Shown here in pieces: positions 48,631 through 61,800 of a DNA stretch of 64,000 bases (its first letter is position 1; the number at the start of each line of letters is the position of its first letter). A program made the translations under genes and the position numbers. The notes below the pieces were generated by a model, which was not told where the DNA came from, ran no database searches, and worked only from the letters and a program-made list of their open reading frames with translations. The DNA comes from Setaria digitata (taxonomy: Eukaryota; Nematoda; Chromadorea; Rhabditida; Setariidae): NCBI GenBank assembly GCA_003640385.1, contig RCAB01000179.1:1-64000 (forward strand). Direction: 5' to 3'.

Positions 48631-50384
48631 GTATATAATGTGTAAATTATAATTCATAAGCGCAATATTAGGTCTTATTTATGAAAGATTCATCAGGCAT
48701 GAAAGTGTTCTGTAAAGGCAATTTTTTTTTTTTTTGAAATTTGATTTCCATGGAATATTTACCAAGTAATTTATGAATTTTTACATATTTGTCGGTAACG
48801 AAAGCTGGATATATTGAAGATGGGAGTATGCCATATGAGAAATGAGAAATATTACATTAAATTACGTTATTGTTGAAAAAAGTTATGGGAAAAATTTTTG
48901 AAATCTTGACATTGTAATGAGTTATTTATTTTACCTTCAGCAGTATTGGGCATATGGAAGAAATATTAGTTAACTAATTAGTTTATATTTATTATTTGTC
49001 ATGGAGTCGCTGATTTATCTCAAATGCAATATACCAGAAATTTGAAAAAAAAAAATTTGTTTTCATAAGAAACGTACGAGATTGATTCGCTGATACTCGA
49101 TTACGTACCGTTTTTAAAATTTAATCTAGCTTTTAATGTTTAATTTCGTGTCTATCTGATATATATAATACATTGTATAAGTTTTCGATCTCTCAATAAG
49201 AGTCGGTTTTTCTCTAAATTCGAGTGATAGTTTGCAAGTGGTGAATTAGTAACTTTCAGAAGTGATCATGTAAGTCCTGGACGCATTAATATATTTTATA
49301 ATTACATTCATAGACTATGCTAGTAAATTAAGTATAAATTACCAACAAATGACACTGAAAATACTGCACTTTTTGACGTCTTCAGTAAAATTAAAATATG
49401 CAGCCACGACTTCACGCTACTGACAACATCCTGATGAATTCTTTGTTGGTTCTAGAGGTAGAGCTGTAAGACACATCGAATCCAAATTTATTTTTTGAAG
49501 TTGATAGTTCGTCCACAAATCCACTAACACCTGGGGCTCTTCGATTTCTTTACACTAATTCCAAAAACTTTTTTCCACTCCTTGACAATCCTAATTCTGT
49601 TTGCTGTATGACTCAGAAGACTTCAATATTCAATACCTTTGACATACTTGTGTGGTTGAATATGAGACAATCGCGTTATTAAAATTTAGGGAAATATATG
49701 CATAGAACAAATACTACGGCAACAGGAAGTGAATGTGATACCGCGATGGACATACTGAGGCACTTCCGACTGTGAGGCACTTCCGGAACATTTCCAACGA
49801 ATAACACTTCACATCCGGAAAATAAGTCTCGGTGGCATAAAAAAAAGACAAATTTATATTTAAATGGAATCCAACATAAGAAATAAAAGCGAAATTAATA
49901 ATGCAGAATTTCTAAACTTGTCAGTACTTGTCGGGAGCTTCACATTTGTGTTTTTGGTTAGTAGATCAACAGAATCATCCCAACATGTCGTAATCTTCTG
50001 TGTAGTGAAGACGAAAAAGAAGCAAGACATGTAAAAAAATCCTTTAAATGGTTTATTCAACAAAACAACTTCCTTAAAAAAGGGCCAAGTAGTCACATAA
50101 CTTGAAAGCAGAAAAGAAGATGCAAGGGAAAGGCCAATCTGCATACCTCGAACAGGTTATGTAATCGGAAGATTTAAAAATGTCGAAGCGGAAAAAAATG
50201 CTACGGTGATGGTACTGTATAGTGAAAACACACATAATCCCATCAGAAGCATGACCAACTGGACATAAAAAATCACAACAACAAAAAAGAAAAATCTTAA
50301 ATACCAACTATGATGGATTAACACTAGAAAAAACTAGTCAACGATAATGGAGCAAGTCGATGTAATGCATATTACCCCTTCCAG

Positions 50385-50433
<49 letters not shown>
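50385..50433. repeat. 49-base poly(A) tract ending at N
   Basis: The longest homopolymer of the window, directly followed by an ambiguous base (50434). Its length is probably not reliable. Confidence 0.85.
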
Positions 50434-50509
50434 NACATCCACCAATGTCCTCACTCAAACCAAACAAGATGGTGACAGGGGAAATTCCGAGCACTGATCA
50501 TCAAAGGCC

Positions 50510-51596
50510 TCATTTTTCTTCCTTGTTCGGCATATTCTTGAAACCAAGTATTGCCTCCTCACCACATGCTGCGACAACGAGACACTAAAAATACAAACTT
50601 TCCCGATATGCATGAGAAATTTGTTCTATTTGATTCACCTTTTTTCTTCTCGTTTAATAACCTAAGACTTCAGAACCTACCAATATTCCATTTTCATCCT
50701 TTTCATAAGCCTGTTTGATCTGTTCTCCCAAATCACCCTCAGGTAATTTTAAATCATCTTTTGTTTCACAAGTGTCCAGATCCATGAGGCTGACATAAGA
50801 GTCGTCATTTATCGACAGCAGCTGAAATTGCACACAATATAACAGCAGAAACAACATTACTATTTGAGATCATCACTACAAATGATTTTCTAAATCACTC
50901 GAAATAGCCTCATCCATGTTTCCTAAAATGATGCAGTTCAATGTTAGCAAGCCAATTATTTAAAAAAAAAAAAAAGCCATAACTTACCTGATATTCTTTG
51001 CGCTTTACGACAGGAACATCCATATTGTGAGTGGATGGACATATATCTTCCAGTTTTTTACCAGTGAAGATATCCAAGCCAACAAGATGAACTTTGGCAT
51101 GCCCATGCTTACCAGTTTTTGAAGTACTCATTTCGACAACCTGCATATAATTTAGCTTTGCTGAACCAAGGAATGACCAAGCTCGATGTGACCAATGAAA
51201 ATTAAATCTAACTATATATATGCTACAGCTGCTAGTCTTATCTCTATCTCTGCCTCTTACTACTCACACCTCTACTGAAAGACCTAAAGATAACGAAGTC
51301 ATGAGTAGTAAAGTTCAAGCCGCAATGTTCCAGAACAAATATCTGACAAATGCTTTCCATTGACAATTGTACTTACTACTCATTCCCTACTTTTCATTCT
51401 TAATAAAGGAATGATCCCACAACTTTTGATAATTATTACTAATAAAATAAAGAGAAAAACTTTCAATTACTTTGCACGGACGGCCTTTCAGCATAACATT
51501 CTCATTTTTACGAAGAGCCGAACACTGCTTCGGATATGTTGTAGCTGCACCAGCATCGCCAGTATGGAAGTCATGATCGTGCTCGTGTTCCGCCAT
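50510..51596 (-). CDS. EIF5A: Translation factor eIF5A
   Basis: Four exons (about 51471-51596, 50984-51136 region, 50683-50823 region, 50510-50584 region) encode 164 residues. The hypusination loop [17 protein letters not shown] is intact, with the modified lysine at about position 53. [19 protein letters not shown] and [12 protein letters not shown] complete the N-terminal SH3-like domain. The C-terminal OB-fold has [39 protein letters not shown], and [13 protein letters not shown]. eIF5A binds the ribosomal E site and relieves stalls during elongation and termination; activity needs deoxyhypusine synthase and hydroxylase. The acidic/His-rich start [17 protein letters not shown] resembles nematode IFF-1/IFF-2; which paralogue this is cannot be told. 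Confidence 0.97.
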
Positions 51597-53159
51597 TGTC
51601 TATACGAGATGGTACACACTGTAAAAGATTTTAATTGTAGGGTTAACTACAGTCAATAACATAAACCAGTAATATTCTTTGTAATGGTATACATACGAAT
51701 TTCCCGACAACAAAGAAGGAGTAATTTTAGTCAATCAACCGACAGATATTATCCAACAATTTTTCAAATGCATAGCACAAAAAAGTGTAGACATCTTGGA
51801 TACTAATCAGAACAACTCGTAGTAAATGAGTAAAATCAATACCATTTTAAAATTAAGAAATTCGTGAAAGCAAAAAGGAGTTATGGAATTGCACTACACT
51901 AGTGAAACAACGATTTGGACCCTTCTACACATTGAAATAAATAAAAATAAGGAGGTAAATGGGAAATAAAATGATTACTCTACCAAATGTTTAATTCACT
52001 ACGAACGAATGACTAGTATTAACTTATGTAATCGATTTTCGATACTTGACCTAACTTATGCGGTATACTGTATTCCCCATAACGCTCATTCCTTCTTAAA
52101 TGTTCCCTAAAATCTTTGCCATGAATAATTCATCACTTATGACTGCCATGAAATACTGAGCGACAACATCCAACAACATCACTAGCCGCATCCTCCGTTA
52201 ATTATAGCACCGAAGTTAATTTCCACAAATTTAGCAAATTTTTAACATGAACAAAGCGAATCACGCAATATTCTGGAAGAACAGAGACGGCGCAAAAGAT
52301 AAAAAGTGGTACTTCGTAGACTGGATGATGTATTTTGGTCAGCATTATTTCACTGTAAAAATTGAGCGCTGCTGTAGCATAGTCGTTATGCATGTTCAGA
52401 GGTCAACTGTTTTCTAGTACTTAATGAATGATGACTAACTTTAACATAGTAAATATCGTTTGGTTAATTTGAAAAGTACTGTAGGCTCTCACCCTGTAAC
52501 CTGGGTCACATTAATGCTAGGAAACTAGTATAATACCGTCAGTAAAGTACTGCACTAAAATGCTAATGCTAATATTTGAATGAAAAACTGAAAGGAAAAA
52601 ACGTGGAATGAAAGAAATAAGTAATGGATGCTTAATGAACAGGTAACATTTTGCTGCCCTCCTCTGTGCATCTAGCCCCATACATCTACACGCATGCATG
52701 CAACACTTAAATATCACCTCAAATCTAAAATTATTTGCTTTACATTTAAATATCAATATAATAGCGAAAAGAAAAAGACGAGAAGGAAATAAAGCAACGA
52801 GAATTACTTACATATCCAACAAACGCGTAATGTAGAGTTGTGCGTGCGTGCGTGTAATCGACGCAATTACAGGAAAAGCAGATGATATCTCCGGATAGTG
52901 CGTTGTCCGAAGCAATTAATCAATCTTTTTTTTTTTTTTCTTTTTTTTTTTTTTAGGAAGAACACGCAGTCTCAGATGATTGCTGCTCTGTTTGCATCGA
53001 TTTCAGGGCCAAGTTGACTTCAGATCACGTACCTACGTGTAATGCTACTAATGCTAATATTGGTTAAGAAAAAGAAATTCCACGCATCCCACACGCCTCG
53101 ACACAATGCAAAGACAAATAATACGAACCGTCCCGGAAAAGAAATGAAACCAGCTGAGA

Positions 53160-53600
53160 AATTTCCCTTCTCTCTCCACTTCACTAGCACACTTACCCTC
53201 TCTTTCTCCACCCCTGTCCCTTCCCCCGATGCATCTCCCCCGCCCTTCGCACCCCCCAATCCCGATACAACTCCCCCGCCCTTCGCACTCCCAAAATCTC
53301 GATACATCCCCCCTTCGATGCATCTCCTCCGCTTTTCCATCTCCCTTTCAGTGGACCTTTCTCCCTCTCTCATCACATTCCCCGCATCCTTTCCCTCTCG
53401 CTATCCCAGTGCATCCCTCATATCCCTCCCCTCCCCTCCCCTTTTCCCCCACTCTCCAACATATCTTTCTCTTATCACCTTTCCCGCTTCCCTTTCCTCT
53501 CACCATCCCAGTGCATTCCTCATATCCCTCCCCTCCTCTTCGCCCTCCCCTCATCTTCAACACACTCCGCCGCCCCCGCTCTCCCCCTCGTTTTGTCAGG
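53160..53600. repeat. C/T-rich minisatellite block
   Basis: Strand-asymmetric, GC-rich DNA in an AT-rich genome. A ~36-bp unit starting GATGCATCTCCCCCGCCCTT repeats from 53228 to about 53333. A ~102-bp unit containing CCCAGTGCAT and CCTCATATCCCTCCCCTCC repeats once (CAGTGCAT at 53407 and 53509). The minus strand carries many G-runs. Confidence 0.8.
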
Positions 53601-54189
53601 CCTAAATGCAGTACAGTAACCTCATTTCGATGTCACTGCGTATCGCCACGTCACCTTGAGCTGATACGAAGTTGAAGATACCCTGAAAGTTGGCGCACTA
53701 TTCAAAAGTGGGTAAAAAAGCCTTTGAATTTGAAAATTTCAATTTCTGAGTGGGGTAGGGGTTGGGGGAGGAGGAAGAGCCAAAAAACTGAAGGCGATTA
53801 CATTGGAAGTGCATCATATTTTAAAATTAACAAATTACAATTGAGGTATTAATTCTTGCAAATATTAAAAAACTTTCAATGGAAGCAAAAAAACAAACAC
53901 ATTTCGTCAAGAAATTTTCAAGTTGGAAAGATTTTGAATTTTTGGAAAGAATGTGAAAAAGTTAAAGTTAGTGAAAAAAGAAAAGTTACGTACGAATTTC
54001 AAATATTTGATTGCAGAGGAGGGAAGAATTTGATCAGGTAAATATATGAATGACGAAAAAAAAAAAGGCGGAAAATATTTTCGAATGTACAGAATTGCTT
54101 GCATGTGAGGTCAAGTTCAAAGGAGGTTAAAGGTCGAAGGGAGGGATAAGAAAAAGAGTAGACGAAAGTACAGAAGAAGTATTGTAGCA

Positions 54190-54247
54190 GAGAGGGAGAG
54201 GGAGAGGGAGAGAGGGGGAGAGAGAGAGAGAGAGAGAGAGGGAGGGA
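54190..54247. repeat. (GA)n / GGGAGA microsatellite
   Basis: A purine-only tract of GAGGGA and GA units about 120 bp upstream of the LRR-Ig start codon. Confidence 0.85.
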
Positions 54248-54366
54248 TATTTTCAAGTAATGAGGAGTAAGACCTGAGAAGTGGTTACGTTGACCTCTGG
54301 CCCACTGTGTTATTTCATCAGTGTTCAATCAGTGTCTCTCAGTTGATCAGCTAGCGAGGAAATTCA

Positions 54367-56593
54367 ATGTTGTTTTTCCTTCTTTCTCTCCTATTTCTTC
54401 CACTCGTACGTGTGTCATCTGATCGTAATGTCACGTCGAATTTCACGTCATATACCGAATCATGCCGTAATTATTCCATCGAAGACGTGATTACTATGAA
54501 TTGTTCGCATTCGATGCTGCAACAATTTTCACCGTTGGCAGTTGTTCGAAATTCGAGCATTAATGAATTTACCGCTTCGGAAATTGTCAGTTTAGACATT
54601 TCATATAATAAATTGGAAAATTTGCCGGATTTTCATCATTTTGTTCACCTGAAACGGTTGAATTTGGAATACAATCGGATTTATAGCATTCCACATGAGG
54701 CATTCACATCTTTACGTTCACTGGAAGAGGTCAATTTGTCGCACAATTGGATTTCTCAAATTTCCGAAAATGCTTTCAAAAATTTACGAACACTGCGGAA
54801 AATCAGTCTGGACGGGAATTATTTAGAAACTTTACCGTCATCAGTGGATATGCACACTGTACAGGAACTTTATCTCAATGATAATCTTATCAGAACTGTT
54901 CCCTCAGAACTGTTGATTTTTCCAAATCTTACAACACTTTCACTTGCCAACAATAAAATCTCTTTTATGCAATCAAAAGCACTCATCAACTGTTATAAAT
55001 TGGAAAATTTGAATTTGGCCCAAAATTATTTCCATGAAGTACCACGTGAGATTCTACAGAATGTTGCATCAACGTTGATTAAGTTAAATCTCAGTTCAAC
55101 ACCCATTATGATGATTAAAGATGGTGATTTTGCTAACTTAAGTGCTATCCAGGAGATCGATTTATCCAGTATGTTTTATTTTTCATTAAGATTCCCTAAA
55201 ATTTAATAAACTTTATATTTGACTGTTCGATGAATATAAGCTAAACATGCAATAATTTTACCGTTCAGTGATCCATTCATGCTTTCATTAATTAATTAGC
55301 TAAGAATCTAAGATATAACCAGTTGAGACTTCTCAGTTTTTCGTCAAACTTTCATTTAATCATCCAGATCAAGTGCCATCATTTATATTCTGTGACAGAT
55401 CGAATTTTAATTCGGACGACGTATTTGTCCTCATTTAAATTGTCTTCTGCCAAAAAAGAAAAAAATCTTAGACAAATTCACTCTCAAATTATTTTACAGA
55501 TACCAAAATAACGATTATAGAGGAAAATTCGTTCTGGAATCTTCCGAAGTTGGTGAAACTTTACCTGAACGACAATTCCGAACTGAAGCATCTTTATTAT
55601 GGTGCATTCCGGTCACTCCCATCACTCTCCCTCATTCATCTTCATAACTGCAAGCTGACCGGATTACATGACCTCAGTCAGGAATTGCTGCCATCTTTGC
55701 AACATTTATCTCTTAATGGTAATCCGCTACTTTGCGACTGCAATCTAATCTGGCTTCAACGTAACCGACATATTGTGATGGACCGAGAAGAATTAACCTG
55801 TTTCAATATCAGTAATGATAAGCGATATCAGAACTTGGACAATTTTGAAATTGCGGAACATTGCTCACCACGAATAATTAACGTACCAGATGAAGTTGTC
55901 ATTATGAAAGGTGAGAGACTATTTCTGAGATGTGATGCGATTGGTAATCCTGAACCAGCGATTCTGTGGCTCGATGAAGCAGATGGTGGTGAATTTTCGA
56001 ACGGACGATTCTTGATGATTGAACGGATCAACAGGGATCAAACCGGTTTCTATCGTTGTGTAGCACATTCAGAATTCGGTTTAACAGAAGCGAAAATTTT
56101 TGTCAATGTCATTCCAAATCTTAACTTAGAGGTGCTTCGCATTAATTCAACAGTAGCAAAAGCAATTTGGCATGGTATGCTTCCATATGAAACATCCAGA
56201 TTTCATGTTCGTCTTCGTGACAATTTGATCGAACTGTTACAAGATGTCGAAAATTACGGCGATGAAATAGTAACTTATTTTCAATCGGAAATATTCTCGG
56301 ACACATTCGAACTTTGTCTTATGATTGATGCGACAGAATTAATGTGCGCTAATTTCGACACTCGTGACAGAAATAACTATCGATTAATGCTTATGAAATT
56401 TTCACATTTTGCATATTCTATCATCTTCATTGCTTATATCTATATCTTTTACATTGCATATAATCTAAAATTGAAATGTGAACAGTCTGCTGAAAATGAT
56501 GCAATTAAAAAAGTGAATGTAACAGTATTTGCGGAAAAAGAACCAAAATTTTACCGTTCAAGTGCTTTAGCTATTGAAATTTTAGAGCGATGA
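54367..56593 (+). CDS. LRR-Ig single-pass membrane protein
   Basis: Two exons, 54367-55168 and 55500-56593, join in phase (AGT split as A/AT gives Asn) to 631 residues. The order is a signal peptide MLFFLLSLLFLPLVRVSS, a short cysteine-bearing LRR N-cap, about ten leucine-rich repeats (for example VSLDISYNKLENLPDF, LKRLNLEYNRIYSIP, LQHLSLNGNPL), an LRR C-cap LLCDCNLIWL, one Ig domain (GERLFLRCDAIGNPEPAILW, DQTGFYRCVAHSEFG), a spacer, one membrane helix YSIIFIAYIYIFYIAY and a ~45-residue basic tail. Potential N-glycosylation sites occur (NVTSNFTS, NCS, NLS). The layout matches surface receptors or adhesion proteins such as the C. elegans IGLR and vertebrate LRRC4/LINGO groups, but the exact orthologue is not clear. 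Only one intron, unlike its neighbours. Confidence 0.92.
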
Positions 56594-58873
56594 AAATCAA
56601 AATTATCAATTAATGCATATTTCAAATGAAATCCCTCAATAGTGCAAGTTTGTTATTGTTATTGTATTGTTCGTAGTAACTCAATTCTTTTTTTTTTTTT
56701 TTTTCTTGAAATTTACATTGATAGTTTGAAACGCTTTTGTAACTTGCTCTCATTCTTCCAAATTTGATGTATTTTGGCAGTGAAGTATGAATAAAATTTT
56801 GAACACATTTTTTTCTGAAATTTCAATACTAGATATGAAAATTTCTTAGCACAAATGATAATTTTTGATTTTATACGAAGAAAAAAACAAGGAAAAATTT
56901 TTAAGTAAAAGAAAAAAAAAATATTAAACTTATTCTTTGTTGAGAATTTATTTTAATTAATCAAATAAAATGCTATTTTTATACAATGATGCATAAGATT
57001 TACCTTTTCTCCACACATATCGGTAAATATGTACGCAGAAAGAGCACGTAAAAAAAAAAGGACAAGGTATTTTCATTCTTAAGCAATACAATTGTTCTAA
57101 TGTTAGCTTCTAATTATGATATTATAGTAATTAGCTAAATATGAAAATTAATCAGAAGTTTCCATATTTCCAATTCGTAATTCTAGAAATAGAAACATGA
57201 AAATACCAATTTCTATTTATTTTTCAAATTTTGACTAATTACGTATCTCTTCATAATTCCATCCTAAATAGTTGGTTATAATACTCTTCAAGATTGCCAC
57301 TTTTGATCTAATCAGAATATTAGCAAGAAATGAAGCTAACTGTTTATACTATAGCCTTTCGCATCTTTTTCTCATTTTTCTTTTTTTGGATCATTACAAT
57401 TAAATAGAGTAATTAAGTACTAAGATAATATAAGATGATATAATTAAGATGGGATTAAAATAATAAAATTACTACACTGATAGGATGATTAATTGGATCA
57501 ATTAATATTATCTATAAGATATTATGCTACACGTGCTGTGGTGATCCCTTTACGCCACGTATTAAGTATTACGTTGTAAATATAGTTATAAGCTAAAAAG
57601 TATCGCATGGAGGAAACTCATGATGCATTAATACACGTACACACGTAAACACATACGTGTATCGACATAAAAATCTATGATGCACGTGACTACCAATCAA
57701 GGTACGTAATTAGTTCATTTAAAATGTGATTACTCAACCCTTTAAAAGAACATTATCGTAATAGTCTTTTGAAAAATTATCATATTTTCTTCCATTTCAT
57801 TATTAAATTTGGGCCAAGATTAAATGTGTTATTAATTAAGATTGTGTGAAATTTAGAATTGCAGACTGAAAGTGCAATGAAAAACAAGCAAATTAAGCTT
57901 GAAATTATCGAAATGTCTTATTTATGAGCAGCAAATGAACGGAATTTTCGGCATGAAATATTCCTAAAAAAATTAAATACAATGAATAGTAATAAAATTA
58001 TAGTAGAAAAAAGAAAGAGAAATAAGAATGTAAAAATTCGATCAAAACTTTCTAAGTTTTTGAATTTCTGAACTGCCACAATAGAAATACTCTCACAAAT
58101 AATTCATTTTACCATTACTGATTTTAAATTTCACTTTAACTTTTCTCTTTTAGACAGTTTTACAAATCAAAGGAAAAAAAAGAAAATTAGCAGAAATTTA
58201 ACAGTGCAGAATTGAATTAATTAAGAGAAATGAGGAGAAATGATTAGAATATTTAGTAAAGAATGCAATAAAATGTAGTAAAATTCATTTTATTTTTATA
58301 CTTCTTTGGCTATATAGCAATACAGTACTAGGCTTTTTTTAACGCTTCATCTCCAAAAGAAAGCCCTTTTAATCATTTCAACAAATATCTCAATGCATTT
58401 TGCTAATTAATAAATAAGAAATGAGTGCATTTTATTATGGAAATTTTATTGAATATCTCAATGTTACTCTTGTAGTTCTAAAAAATGTCTTGCTCCTTTA
58501 ATTAATTAATAAGTCGCATTAATCAATTCAAAACTTATTCTATCAATTTAATTAATAAATAAATTAAATTTAAACAGTATCCAAATTCTTGACCTAAACT
58601 CTTGAACTAATGTAGATCATTATTTCACTAAATATTTTAATCCATGCGATAAAAAAAAAAAAAAAAAAAAAAGAAGGTGAATAAAAGAGATAAGCATAAT
58701 GTTATGAATATGCATGATGACAAGAAATAGAAGCCATTTCAAAACTGAAAAATTTTTTTTTTCTTTTATAAAATTGCAAAAGCACTACAGTAGAGAAAGC
58801 AATAAATTATCTTTGTACAATTCATTTTAAATTTACAAAAAATTGATAAAAAATCAAGAATTACTTGAGAAGT
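56594..58873. other. Convergent 3' flanks, AT-rich
   Basis: 2.3 kb between two convergent genes. An AATAAA-like signal (GAATAAAATTTTG near 56790) may end the LRR-Ig transcript. Poly(A/T) runs are frequent. No gene was seen. Confidence 0.55.
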
Positions 58874-61800
58874 TTATGATTCTACAGTTGGATGACATTT
58901 TTTAATATGCTTTTGAAGATGAATTCGACGTTGAAACATTTCTTCGCACGTTGGACAAACATAATTGCATTGCGTATTATGAATATCGGAATGAACACGT
59001 AAGTCATTCCGACGTACAAAACGTTTCTCACACTGATCACATTTATACCTTTAAACAATGAACACGTTTGAGAAATTTTTGACAAGCATAAATTTCAATT
59101 AACATTAAAATAATTATTTTTACGGATAGAATTGGTATATCTAATAATTAATGTAAGCATAATGTTAACGAAATTTTTGACAGAAGATAGAAATGCATAT
59201 TTTTGGTAGTTAAAAAAAAAAAATTAGAAGTAATTANTTAGAATTAAAAATAATTTATTAGCCGAATAAGAATGAACGTACGGTCTAATGTGAGTNAATT
59301 AGAAGTAATTAAAAATAATTTATTAGCCGAATAAGAATGAACGTACGGTCTAATGTGAGTGTGAATGGAACAAATATGTGCCGTTAAAGCCTAAAATATA
59401 TTTTAATAAATTTAACATTTTAGCAAAAAAAAAAAAACCCTTTTCAAAATATATTGTCTACGTAAAGTTACACGTCAAATACATGACAGCGTATACGATT
59501 TTTACTTCACACATTTTAACAACTGTGTGTAATACATAACAATTAAATATGCTATTTGATATTTAAATAGTTAGTAAATTTTCAAACTAATGAAGAAGGA
59601 AGAAAAAGTTAGACAAAAGCTGAAATTAATTATTGATAATTACTAAAACATTATCACCTTGGAGCATTTGAAGCCAGGATGTGTGCACTGTTTATAGGGA
59701 CATAGGTAAACGTAGTTTAGGTGTCGCATCATAACGTGACGACGTAAGCAACCTTGTCGTCCGAATACTGCCGAACATTTCGTGCATTTAAATGGACGTA
59801 AATTTCTGAAATTTTTTTTGAAAAAGTTATTTAACAAATGAAAACTAAAATAGTTTTAATTTTTTTAGTGAAAATTTTGCCTGAAAAAAAATTGTTCAAA
59901 TTAATTTTATCAGTCAAAATTATCATTTTCTTGAAGAGTTCAAAAAAAAAAAAAGAAAGGAATTTAGCAAAGGAATCCATTTTTTTTTTCCTCTTAATGA
60001 TAATACAACAATTAAATTTTGTTGGTTGTTAATTTAAAAGAAACGAAGGTTTTCTTTTAAATTTAAAAAATTATTTACAAACAAAAGTTAAAAAAAAAAA
60101 AAGCGAACAAATGTATGATAGCAATATGTTCACGTAGTAATGAAGCAGTTGGAAATTCCTTTTGGCAAGTTTCACATTTCGGTCGTCGACGTACTTCATG
60201 TTGTCGCTTCTGATGCTTCTGAACGGCATCAAAAGTTCGAAATATCTGCAAAAATTCGTTCATTAATTAATTAATTAATTGCTTAATTTGACGCTCATTC
60301 ACAAACTACTCATTTATTTAATTTAATAAAATTATAACATTTCATGCATCTCTTCTCCATTACTTATCGTTATTGTAATTTAAAAATTGAAAAAGAACAA
60401 AATTTTTCATTTTTTTTTTTTTTACAATTTTCATAGCATAACATTTCGTTAAATATTTGTAAAAATTAAAAATTTCGTATCATTTTTTTTTTTTTTTTAT
60501 TCAAAGAATATTTTGTTGAATATTTTTAGAAATTAATTCGTTAATTTTTATTTCGTTCTATTTTTTTTTTTTTTTCGAATTGTTCAGAAACAAAAAACAA
60601 ATCTAGTTTAAAATTTTAATATGTATTAAAAGAAAAAAAAAAAACGAATTAATATTTTTAATTTTTACAATTAGTAAGTAAAATTGCAATAATACAAATA
60701 ATAAGTAAAATTAATACAAATAATAAGTAACAATAATAAGTAAAATTGCAATAATACAAATATATAAATGAATTATATTTCATCAACTTTTCATCTTTTT
60801 TTTTTTTTTTTTAAACTTACTTTTTTTCTTTTGCTATAGATATATATTTATCATACGATATTTGTGAAGAATTAATTTTTTTTTTTTTTTTTGTAAATTC
60901 AACTAAATATTGTTACTTACATACGTACGTAAAATACGCACCGTATTGCATTTCAAACATCGATAACGTTTTCCACGTCGTCGTTTCGTATATGCTTCAT
61001 TATTTGGATGATAAAGTAATAGATGTGTTTGTATATTGTGCTTTAGCGTAAAGGCACTATCACAAATATCACAAAGATATTGCTTATTGCGAAAACGTTT
61101 ATATTTTTGTCGATCACTTATCGGTGATATGCTACGTTGCTTTGAAACAATGAATATTTCCTGCAAATCAATGGATAAGTTTATTTTCATTATTTTCAAA
61201 AGAAAACAACAGATATAGAACACGTGATAAGGTAGCGTATATGACGTAAAAAACAAAAAAAAAAAAATCTGTTATATTATGTACTTCATATCTTCTGTAC
61301 TTCTCATACGTTATGCTTCCTTTTCTCTTCACTCTGAACGATTAGCATTTTTTACTAGCATTTTTTTTTTTTTTTTTTTTTATTAGCATTTATTTCATTT
61401 TTTTTTTTTTAAATTTTATAGTAAATAAGAAGTAACAAGAAGTAACCTCAACATCATCGTGTACATTTCTTGATGCAACATCATCAATGTTAACCGTTTG
61501 CAAAACTGTTTGATCATTCTTCTGATTGGATTCTGATTCCGTCAATTTAACATTCATTTGTTCGCTAAATAAAATAGATGCTGATGATTAAAGCATAATA
61601 AGCATCGTTTAAAATTACTGTCAGATAACAGTTATTAAGGTAGGCATCGATTCAAAATTGTTATCAGGTGATGTTATCAAAGAGAAGTATCATTTTAAAA
61701 TAGTTATCATTACTATCAGCTGATATTCACAAGTCTAATAATGGTAACAAAGAAGTTATGCGAGGAAGTTAGCTCACAAAATAGACACAATTAATTAATT

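Larger units (their letters stand above)
46949..50509. other. 3.6-kb intergenic region with fold-back element
   Basis: No coding exon was recognised. It contains a nested AT-rich inverted-repeat element (about 48434-48640), a GAGGCACTTCCG direct repeat at about 49758-49785, and a 49-base poly(A) followed by N at 50434. Open frames at 49860-50307 (minus) are hydrophobic, overlap in different frames, and look random. Confidence 0.55.
51597..54366. other. Divergent intergenic region with C-rich minisatellite
   Basis: 2.8 kb between divergent eIF5A (-) and LRR-Ig (+) genes. It holds a C/T-rich, GC-rich tandem-repeat block at 53160-53600 and a (GA)n tract at 54190-54247 near the LRR-Ig start. Open frames across the C-rich block, including 187 codons at 53042-53605, exist on both strands and reflect base composition. 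Confidence 0.55.

Noticed and set aside
49860..50307. Two overlapping hydrophobic minus-strand frames resembling small membrane proteins
   Set aside because: Different frames of the same AT-rich flank downstream of eIF5A; no acceptor-ATG context or family resemblance.
53042..53605. 187-codon Pro/Ser-rich frame
   Set aside because: It lies in a C/T-rich repeat block that is stop-poor on both strands; no signal peptide, conserved motif or splice context.
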